Positions 1 to 5,027 of a stretch of DNA of 5,027 nt are shown in pieces. This stretch comes from Chloroflexota bacterium (GTDB lineage: Bacteria; Chloroflexota; Anaerolineae; Aggregatilineales; UBA2796), in assembly GCA_017743585.1 (NCBI GenBank), contig JAGHYP010000212.1:1-5027 (forward strand), in the 5' to 3' direction. The position numbers were made by a program, and so were the translations under genes. The notes under the pieces are model-generated. The model worked only from the letters and a program-made list of their open reading frames with translations. It did no database searches and was not told the DNA's origin. Each line of letters starts with the position of its first letter. Position 1 is the stretch's first letter.

Positions 1-581
1 TTGCCGCACATCGTCTCGCGGTGCGGCGTATCGTAGACATCGAAGACGAGATCGGTCAGCAGCTCGCCAAGCAGGAGATAGCTGCCGCGCCTTGGATCGA
101 TCAAGACCGTATTCTTGCCAATGAAGCCGAGTCCTGCCTGCTGAGCGTGCGAGCGCTCTAGCAGCGCGCCCGTATCCACATAGACACGATAGGCCAATCC
201 GCCTGCCTCAGCGCGCAGCCATGCCGCCAATTGCTCAAGACGCGCCGCGATCACCTCGTGATAATCCTGCCCCCAAGCGTAGGCTGCAATCCGTCCGCGC
301 GACGGATCGTTCAGGATGTGCGGCGGCACGCTCAGCGTGTGGTACGCCACAGCGACCACGATCAGCGAGCGCACGTTCGGCAAGATGATGTTCAAATCGC
401 GGCGGCGCGCCACGCGATCCTCGCGCGCCATGTACGCCATGGTGCCGTGGTAGCCGAGCTCAAGCCAGCGCAGGTAGGCGTCCAGACGCGGCGAGGGCAG
501 TGCGCGCGTCACGCCGAGCGCGGCAAAGCCGAGCTGCTGCGCATACGCCTTCAGCCGCGCTGTCGGGAACGTCTCGTGCAT
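1..581 (-). CDS. queG: Epoxyqueuosine reductase QueG, N-terminal 193 residues (runs off the left edge)
   Basis: QueG reduces epoxyqueuosine to queuosine in the wobble position of GUN-anticodon tRNAs, using cobalamin and two [4Fe-4S] clusters in the cytoplasm. I translated the minus strand from the ATG at 581-579 and it stays open for 193 codons to base 1. Seen: an N-terminal stretch with LGFAALGVTRA (about residues 18-28), ELGYHGTMAYM (about 46-56), the signature VDTGALLER (135-143, where D136 corresponds to the catalytic Asp of the family), GLGFIGKNT (150-158) and a GSYLLLGELLT-type segment. The last visible residues, Met-Cys-Gly (C192), should open the first cluster motif CGxCxxCxxxCP, which lies outside the window with the second cluster and the C-terminal repeats. 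There is no clear Shine-Dalgarno. The start overlaps the stop of the upstream SGNH gene as TGATG, so translational coupling is likely. The family assignment is firm; completeness of the gene cannot be judged. Confidence 0.93.
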   Translation of the reverse strand, partial: MHETFPTARLKAYAQQLGFAALGVTRALPSPRLDAYLRWLELGYHGTMAYMAREDRVARRRDLNIILPNVRSLIVVAVAYHTLSVPPHILNDPSRGRIAAYAWGQDYHEVIAARLEQLAAWLRAEAGGLAYRVYVDTGALLERSHAQQAGLGFIGKNTVLIDPRRGSYLLLGELLTDLVFDVYDTPHRETMCG

Positions 582-583
582 CA
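579..583 (-). promoter_or_regulatory. Stop/start overlap (TGATG) coupling the SGNH gene to queG
   Basis: On the minus strand the TGA of the SGNH hydrolase gene (583-581) shares its A with the ATG of queG (581-579). The 19 bases before this ATG contain no purine-rich Shine-Dalgarno. Ribosomes that finish the upstream gene probably reinitiate here, so the two genes should lie on one mRNA. Confidence 0.75.
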
Positions 584-1834
584 GTACATCACAGTGCGCA
601 GCAAGGCGTCCAACACTTGCAGCGCGTTCAGATTGCGCACTGTGTATCCGTACTGCAGGTTCTCAGGCGTGAAGCGCGCCGTCGCGCCATCAGGCGGCAC
701 AGACGGATGTAAGCCGTCGCTGCTGATGCCGCGGTTGGGCAGACCGAGCAGGTTGGCGTGGTAATCCCAGAGCGGCACTTCGTACTGCGCCGCAATGGCG
801 CGGATCACGCTGTTCCACGTCTGCACGCGCTGCTCCTGATTTTGGTCGAAGTTCTTAGGCGGAATGGTGCTGAGGACAGGGATCACGCCCCTCTCCAGCG
901 AGATTTCCACGATCTGGCGCAGCTGCTCAGCGAAGACTTCGGGGGAGCCGCTGCCGCTATCATTTGAGCCGATCATGATCAGCGCAATGGCAGGGCGAGT
1001 CTGCTTGTACTCGCAGATGAGCGGCGTATCCGTGCCGCAAATCTCGGGATGGGCGAGGCCGGGCGTCAGCAGCTTATCAGCTGTCCAGCCGGGGGCAGCT
1101 GCCAGCGACTGATTGGCGAACGAGTTGCCTGCGCGCGCGTTCTCTTGCGAGAAGAACGCGATCGTGTTCGCCAAGTTTCCGTAAGCGCCTAGCTCATATT
1201 GACCGAATCCAATCGGATACAAAAATTGCGGCGCGGCAGTGATGCTATCGCCAACTTTTGAGAAGACGTTGCGCCGATTGCCGAGTTGCTGCCCGCGCAG
1301 GTAGATGGCGCGCGTGCGCGAGCTGATGCCTGTCAGCCATGGCGGAATGCTCGCTGTGAAAGCAGTGGTCGGCGTCGGACTCGCCTCAATGGCTACTCCT
1401 TGCACAGGCAGCTGCTCAAGACGCGCCGCAGGGATCGGACTCAGATCGGGCAAACGCGCGTAGAGCGCCGCGATCCAGCCGCGCGTCACGCCGGGCGCGA
1501 CCAAGACCTGCAGCCATGTGTTATCAGCCGTGCGCCCGATCACAATCAGCTGCGCGCTTGGATCGAGGACGGTCAAAATCTCGCCGGCAGTGCCGGGCGT
1601 CCTGCGCAGGCGCACGCGACTGCAATCGAGGCACAATCGCGCCACGAGCGGCTCGGGCGTCGGCGTGGCGGTCGGCGTGCGGCTGGGACGCGGCGTGTTG
1701 GTCGGCAGCGGAGTGCGTCCGCTGCTCGGCGTGGCTGTCGCTTGCAAGGCCTGGGCGTTCGGCAAATGCAGCAGCAGCGCGCTAAGGGCGATCAACAGCG
1801 CGCCGCACACCGAAAGGATGCGCATGTGCCCCAT
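581..1834 (-). CDS. Exported SH3-domain SGNH/GDSL-family hydrolase (417 aa)
   Basis: This is a secreted or surface-held esterase-like hydrolase whose substrate cannot be read from the sequence. From the ATG at 1834 (residue 1), residues 1-29 form a signal peptide with a long Leu/Ala core and an AQA cleavage site. Residues 30-62 are a Thr/Pro-rich linker. Residues about 68-128 resemble a bacterial SH3 domain (VRLRRTPGTAGEIL near the start, GWI near the end). A second short linker follows, then the SGNH domain from about residue 178 to the end. Its motifs are all present: GDSIT with nucleophile S197, GSND at 289-292, and DGLHP with D373 and H376. Cys pairs C68/C71 and C266/C274 could form disulfides in the exported protein. 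There is no convincing lipobox. A GTG at 1837-1835 directly before this ATG sits 8 nt from a GGGAGGT Shine-Dalgarno and is an equally good or better start, adding one residue. An ATG at 1825 is possible but poorly spaced. A role in removing esters such as O-acetyl from peptidoglycan or wall polysaccharide is an inference from export, the SH3 domain and the divergent PBP gene. A carbohydrate esterase or lipase-like role is also possible. Confidence 0.88.
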   Translation of the reverse strand: MGHMRILSVCGALLIALSALLLHLPNAQALQATATPSSGRTPLPTNTPRPSRTPTATPTPEPLVARLCLDCSRVRLRRTPGTAGEILTVLDPSAQLIVIGRTADNTWLQVLVAPGVTRGWIAALYARLPDLSPIPAARLEQLPVQGVAIEASPTPTTAFTASIPPWLTGISSRTRAIYLRGQQLGNRRNVFSKVGDSITAAPQFLYPIGFGQYELGAYGNLANTIAFFSQENARAGNSFANQSLAAAPGWTADKLLTPGLAHPEICGTDTPLICEYKQTRPAIALIMIGSNDSGSGSPEVFAEQLRQIVEISLERGVIPVLSTIPPKNFDQNQEQRVQTWNSVIRAIAAQYEVPLWDYHANLLGLPNRGISSDGLHPSVPPDGATARFTPENLQYGYTVRNLNALQVLDALLRTVMY

Positions 1835-1845
1835 CACGGCACACA

Positions 1846-1852
1846 ACCTCCC
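1846..1852 (-). promoter_or_regulatory. Ribosome binding site of the SGNH hydrolase gene
   Basis: The minus strand reads GGGAGGT here, close to the anti-Shine-Dalgarno complement. The spacing is 8 nt to the GTG at 1837 and 11 nt to the ATG at 1834. It argues against the longer open frame starting at 1897, because such a start would put this motif inside the coding region. It leaves the GTG/ATG choice open, with no effect on the mature protein. Confidence 0.7.
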
Positions 1853-1981
1853 GAAATCTCTCAGCAAAGGTGCTCTCAGGCGTCCGCGTGCTGCCACAAT
1901 ACCGCAGAAAGTCGTTTTTGGCGACGCGCAGCGCTCGGTCTACACATGCTGTGCCTCTGCGCTGCGGGCGACAAAATGCGT

Positions 1982-1987
1982 TACAAT
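1982..1987 (+). promoter_or_regulatory. Candidate -10 element (TACAAT) for the PBP gene
   Basis: TACAAT differs from the sigma-70 consensus at one position and stands in an otherwise GC-rich gap, about 38 bp upstream of the PBP start codon, giving a 5' leader of roughly 30 nt. No good -35 hexamer lies 16-18 bp upstream, so the promoter would need an activator or a non-standard -35, or the match is chance. Confidence 0.35.
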
Positions 1988-2008
1988 CGCGCTGCCGCTC
2001 AGCGCCGC

Positions 2009-2015
2009 AGGAAAG
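2009..2015 (+). promoter_or_regulatory. Ribosome binding site deciding the PBP start
   Basis: AGGAAAG lies 9 nt before the ATG at 2025. It supports this start over the far upstream in-frame ATGs beginning at 1518. Those would place about 170 residues of Arg/Ala-rich, featureless sequence, mostly antisense to the SGNH gene, ahead of the membrane anchor. Confidence 0.6.
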
Positions 2016-2024
2016 CGAGCCGAG

Positions 2025-4925
2025 ATGCGACCTAATCTGCCTTCGCGCTACGATGACGTGCCAATCGTGCCGTATCAAGCCGCGCCGCCACGGAGACCTT
2101 ACATACTCCAGCGGCCGCCTGAGCGCCGTTCATGGCAGCTGTGGCTGCTCGGCTGCGCTGTGCTGCTCGGCTCGCTGATCGTCTCGACGTTATGCGGCGG
2201 CGTTCTCATCATCAGCGCGATCCTCAACAACTTCGGCGAGCAGGTCGTCAGCAAACTAGAGGCCGCCCTGCCCAAGCAGGAGCAGGCCTTCCAGACGGCG
2301 CGCATCCTCGACCGCCATGGCAACGAACTCTATCAACTGATCGGCGAGGGACGGCGCACAAAGGTGCGGCTGAGCGAGATATCGCCCTACCTGATCAAAG
2401 CGACCATCGCCGTAGAGGACGCCTCCTTCTACGATAACATTGGGGTGGATATCTCAGCCATTCTGCGCGCAGGCTTGAGCTACTTCGGCGGCGGCGATAG
2501 CGGCGGCGGCAGCACCATCACGCAGCAATTAGTGCGCAACATCGCTTTTGACTATCGATACCGCGCTGAGCGCTCAGCGCGCCGCAAATTGGAAGAGATC
2601 GCCATGGCGATTGCGCTCACGCAGCGCAAGAGCAAAGATGAAATCCTCGAGATGTATCTCAACACGATCTACTACGGCAACATCGCCTATGGCATCGAGG
2701 CCGCTGCGCAGACCTACTTCGGCAAGCGCGCCGCCGAGCTGAACTTGGCTGAGGCGGCGCTCTTGGCAGGCTTGCCGCAGGCGCCAGCTGTGCTGAATCC
2801 GTTCGATTCGCGCGCGCTGGACGCTGTCTTGGCGCGACAACGCGTCGTGCTGGATTTGATGGTCAAAACGGGCGCGATCACGCGCGCCGAAGCAGACGCC
2901 GCCGCCGCGCAACCGCTCGCCTTCGCCGATCCAAATATCTACCTGAACGCGCCGCACTTCACGCTCTTCGCCGAGCAGGAAGTGCGCAGCTTGCTGCCCG
3001 CGCTCAACCTGCCCGAGGCTTACCTGAACCTCGGCGGCTTGACGATCTACACCACGCTCGATCCGCGCTTGCAAGCGCTGGCGGAGCGCGTTGCCGCCGA
3101 CCAGATCGCGCGGATCAAGGTGCGGCACAACGCCAATAACGCTGCCGTGGTCGTCCTGAAGCCCGCTACGGGCGAGATTTTGGCAATGGTCGGCAGCGTG
3201 GACTACCGCGATGACTCGATTGACGGGCGCGTGAACATGGCGATTGCGCCGCGCCAGCCGGGCAGCGCTATCAAGCCCCTCACCTACGCGGCGGCGATGG
3301 AGCGCGGCTTCTCAGCAGGCACTGTCCTTTGGGATGTTGAGACGCACATTGGCGTGCGGGGCGGCGCGCTCTATTCACCTGTGAATTACGACCGCACTTT
3401 TCACGGTCCTGTGCGCGTGCGCGAGGCGCTCGCTAGCTCTTACAACATCCCCGCCGTGCTGACCTTGCGCCAGATCGGCGTCGAGACGCTTTTGAGCTTC
3501 TCGGCGCGCCTGGGCATCCGCAGCCTAGGGCCCGATCCTGCGCGTTACGGTCTCTCGCTGACCTTAGGCAGCGGCGAGGTGACGCCGCTAGAGCTGGCGC
3601 GCGCCTACGCCGTCTTCGCCAATGACGGCAAACTGACGCCGGTCACGTCTATTTTGTGCATCACGAATAGCGAGAATGAGATCGTGTATGAATACGAAGG
3701 CGGCTGCGCAGGCCGCGCCCGCGCAGCGGTCACTGCTCGCAGCGTCTTGAACGCGGCAAGCGCTAAGCCCGTCCTCGATCCGCGCATCGCCTTCGTGATC
3801 AGCGATATCCTCGCTGATAACAACGCGCGCGCCGCCGCCATGGGTGCGCACTCGCCGCTGCGCACAGATGGCATCCCAAGCGCCGTCAAAACAGGCACGA
3901 CCGACAACTTCCGCGATAATTGGACGGTCGGCTACACTAAGAATGTTGTCGTGGCAGTCTGGGTTGGCAATAGCGATAACACGCCGATGCGCAACACGAC
4001 CGGTCTAACGGGCGCTGCGCCGATTTGGAATCAGATCATCACAGGCATTTACGCCGATCCGAGCATCATGGAATCCTTGAAGGTGCGAGGCGCGCTGCGC
4101 TCAGACGCCTTGACGCCGCCGCCCGGCTTGCGCCAAGAGCGTTTGTGTGCGTTGAACAGCGTGACCGACCTTGCCACAGATTGCCAGCGCGGACGCGCGG
4201 AATGGCGGCTTGACTCGCCGCCGCTGGTGCCGGGCGCTGATGGACAACTCGCGCCGTCTGACGATCCACGCTTTGTGCCGACGCCGCCGCCTGCCAACGG
4301 GCCGTTGATCGAGCGAGTGGAAAGCGGCGTGGTGCGCGCTTGGGCGCAGCCTGTCGATCCGAACCTCGCGGCAGCTTACGTCGCGAATGTGCGCAGCGCG
4401 CGCGGCGATCCGATGCCGCCGCCACGCTACTGCCTCGTGCCGCAGGAAGCCCGCGGGCAAGCGCCGAGCGCGCAGCCGTTCCTGTTCATAGACATCTCGC
4501 CGTTTGAGGACGAGTACGTCTATGCCAGCACCTATGCCTATGCGCGCGGTCTCGCGATTCTGCCGCGCCTCGTCTGCGATCAGCAGCTGCTGGCAGCCGT
4601 GCCTGCCGTCAGCGGCGTGACGGCGATCATCAGCGCGCCGAGGCACGGCGAGACCGTCACTGGCACTGTCTACGTGACTGGCACAGCCGCTTGGGCGCCC
4701 GGGCAAGCGCTCTACTTCAAAATGGAGCTGCAAGGTCCGCAGTTCCCAGACTGGACGACCTTCTCTGAGGTCTCGTATGCTCCTGTCATCAACGGCGTGT
4801 TGGGCAATTTTGGCGCCACGGGTCTGCTGCCGGGCATCTATCAACTGCGGATTGTGATCGTCGGCATGGACGCCAATTACTTGCACGTCAGTCCGCCGAC
4901 GCCTGTGATTGTGACGGGGCAGTAG
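2025..4925 (+). CDS. Bifunctional class A penicillin-binding protein (PBP1A type, 966 aa)
   Basis: This membrane-anchored enzyme polymerises lipid II into glycan strands and cross-links the peptides outside the membrane. Residues 1-38 are a Pro/Arg-rich cytoplasmic tail and about 39-67 the single transmembrane anchor. The GT51 glycosyltransferase domain spans about 88-262: catalytic E131 in EDASFYDNIGVD, GGGSTITQQ (161-168), RKLEE (187-191) and a KDEILEMYLN motif (204-213). The transpeptidase domain spans about 338-675: nucleophile S414 in SAIK (K417), SYN at 472-474, and KTGT at 622-625. Both active sites look intact. Residues about 684-966 are an extra C-terminal region with two Cys pairs (C708/C720, C803/C851), a Pro-rich stretch (731-760), and an Ig-like beta domain from about 865 with the pattern V-x-G-x-V-x-V-x-G-T-A. 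The protein is longer than the roughly 720-850 residues common for this class because of that tail. The usual His in the first GT51 motif (EDxxFxxHxG) is Asn138. The gene is divergent from the SGNH gene, and its stop codon lies within the first bases of a long inverted repeat. The family call is firm; a specific gene symbol is not justified. Confidence 0.95.
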   Translation: MRPNLPSRYDDVPIVPYQAAPPRRPYILQRPPERRSWQLWLLGCAVLLGSLIVSTLCGGVLIISAILNNFGEQVVSKLEAALPKQEQAFQTARILDRHGNELYQLIGEGRRTKVRLSEISPYLIKATIAVEDASFYDNIGVDISAILRAGLSYFGGGDSGGGSTITQQLVRNIAFDYRYRAERSARRKLEEIAMAIALTQRKSKDEILEMYLNTIYYGNIAYGIEAAAQTYFGKRAAELNLAEAALLAGLPQAPAVLNPFDSRALDAVLARQRVVLDLMVKTGAITRAEADAAAAQPLAFADPNIYLNAPHFTLFAEQEVRSLLPALNLPEAYLNLGGLTIYTTLDPRLQALAERVAADQIARIKVRHNANNAAVVVLKPATGEILAMVGSVDYRDDSIDGRVNMAIAPRQPGSAIKPLTYAAAMERGFSAGTVLWDVETHIGVRGGALYSPVNYDRTFHGPVRVREALASSYNIPAVLTLRQIGVETLLSFSARLGIRSLGPDPARYGLSLTLGSGEVTPLELARAYAVFANDGKLTPVTSILCITNSENEIVYEYEGGCAGRARAAVTARSVLNAASAKPVLDPRIAFVISDILADNNARAAAMGAHSPLRTDGIPSAVKTGTTDNFRDNWTVGYTKNVVVAVWVGNSDNTPMRNTTGLTGAAPIWNQIITGIYADPSIMESLKVRGALRSDALTPPPGLRQERLCALNSVTDLATDCQRGRAEWRLDSPPLVPGADGQLAPSDDPRFVPTPPPANGPLIERVESGVVRAWAQPVDPNLAAAYVANVRSARGDPMPPPRYCLVPQEARGQAPSAQPFLFIDISPFEDEYVYASTYAYARGLAILPRLVCDQQLLAAVPAVSGVTAIISAPRHGETVTGTVYVTGTAAWAPGQALYFKMELQGPQFPDWTTFSEVSYAPVINGVLGNFGATGLLPGIYQLRIVIVGMDANYLHVSPPTPVIVTGQ

Positions 4926-5027
4926 GCTAACGGCGCGCGAAAGCAGGCGCAGTGGCGCTGCGCGGCGCCGCTTTGCCGTTGAGCGCCGCGCAGCGCCACT
5001 GCGCCTGCTTTCGCGCGCCGTTAGCCT
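4924..5027. repeat. Perfect 45-bp inverted repeat with 14-nt loop; possible terminator or palindromic element
   Basis: The left arm (4924-4968) and right arm (4983-5027) are exact reverse complements over all 45 bases, separated by a 14-nt loop (4969-4982). The left arm begins with the last two bases of the PBP stop codon. GC content of the arm is about 76 percent. The arm also holds a smaller hairpin, GCGCAG (4947-4952) against CTGCGC (4958-4963). As RNA this would be a very stable hairpin just after the PBP stop, so a terminator or mRNA 3'-end stabiliser is possible. Ordinary intrinsic terminators have much shorter stems followed by a T run, and any T run here would lie outside the window. 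The right arm ends on the last base, so the repeat may extend further, or it may be a fold-back artefact at a contig end. No gene is seen downstream of the PBP. Confidence 0.85.

Larger units (their letters stand above)
1838..2024. promoter_or_regulatory. Divergent intergenic region between the SGNH and PBP genes
   Basis: This gap of 187 bp should hold both promoters, since the flanking genes point away from each other. For the PBP gene the best element is a TACAAT at 1982-1987. For the SGNH gene the best pair I find on the minus strand is TCGCCA (1924-1919), a 17-nt spacer and TATTGT (1901-1896). Each of these hexamers matches consensus at only 4 of 6 positions, so that pair is weak. I see no operator-like palindrome or riboswitch fold. 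Open frames continue into the gap on both strands but lack recognisable protein features there. Confidence 0.5.

Noticed and set aside
231..764. 177-codon plus-strand open frame at the left
   Set aside because: It overlaps queG and the end of the SGNH gene on the opposite strand, both with firm motifs. The product is Arg/His/Ala-rich and unrecognisable.
1652..1750. Repetitive GGCGT/CGGCG-rich tract that could pass for a tandem DNA repeat
   Set aside because: It encodes the Thr/Pro-rich linker of the SGNH protein on the minus strand. The DNA repetition is a by-product of Thr-Pro codons and has no fixed unit.
1518..2024. Upstream in-frame extension of the PBP reading frame (169 extra residues)
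   Set aside because: It mostly runs antisense to the SGNH coding region, is Arg/Ala-rich without domain features, and the ATG at 2025 has a suitable ribosome site and leads directly into a normal PBP cytoplasmic tail and membrane anchor.
1286..2035. 249-codon plus-strand open frame antisense to the SGNH gene and crossing the divergent gap
   Set aside because: Low-complexity Arg/Ala/Gln-rich translation with no domain, opposite a gene with a signal peptide and full catalytic motifs.
2574..3128. 184-codon minus-strand open frame inside the PBP gene
   Set aside because: It is antisense to the GT51 and linker coding region, which carries clear family motifs on the plus strand. Composition is that of a shadow frame.
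3703..3727. GCTGCGC / GCGCAGC hairpin with 11-nt loop inside the PBP gene, similar in letters to the terminal palindrome
   Set aside because: Only 7 bp of stem within GC-rich coding sequence, and the flanks do not match the terminal repeat. Chance is the simpler explanation.
4101..4886. 261-codon open frame on the minus strand within the PBP tail
   Set aside because: It is antisense to a well-supported gene, its product is rich in Arg, Ala and His as expected from a GC-rich shadow frame, and it has no recognisable domain or ribosome site.

Overview
The window looks like part of a high-GC bacterial chromosome, most likely Chloroflexota (Anaerolineae or Chloroflexia-like). That is an inference from Thr/Pro-rich linkers in a secreted protein, a class A penicillin-binding protein with a long Cys-containing C-terminal extension, and the high GC content. 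No rRNA or other phylogenetic marker is present to confirm it.

The layout is two divergent transcription units around a gap of about 190 bp. Leftward from the gap runs a two-gene unit. The first gene encodes an exported SGNH/GDSL-family hydrolase with a signal peptide, a Thr/Pro linker, an SH3-like domain and a catalytic domain. Its stop codon overlaps (TGATG) the start of a second gene, which continues past base 1. The second gene encodes the N-terminal 193 residues of epoxyqueuosine reductase (QueG), the last enzyme of queuosine tRNA modification. Rightward from the gap runs a 966-residue bifunctional class A penicillin-binding protein (PBP1A type), with intact glycosyltransferase and transpeptidase motifs and a C-terminal extension of about 280 residues ending in an Ig-like domain.

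The PBP and the SGNH protein may both act on the cell envelope: the PBP polymerises and cross-links peptidoglycan, and the SGNH enzyme could remove an ester group from a wall polymer. This pairing is inferred from domains and divergent placement. QueG is a cytoplasmic tRNA enzyme and probably a passenger in the unit.

The most unusual structure is at the right edge. A perfect inverted repeat with 45-bp arms and a 14-nt loop begins inside the PBP stop codon and runs exactly to the last base. It may be a very strong hairpin terminator or palindromic repeat element, or a fold-back artefact at a contig end. I see no tRNA, rRNA, CRISPR array, transposase or recognisable novel multi-gene system.
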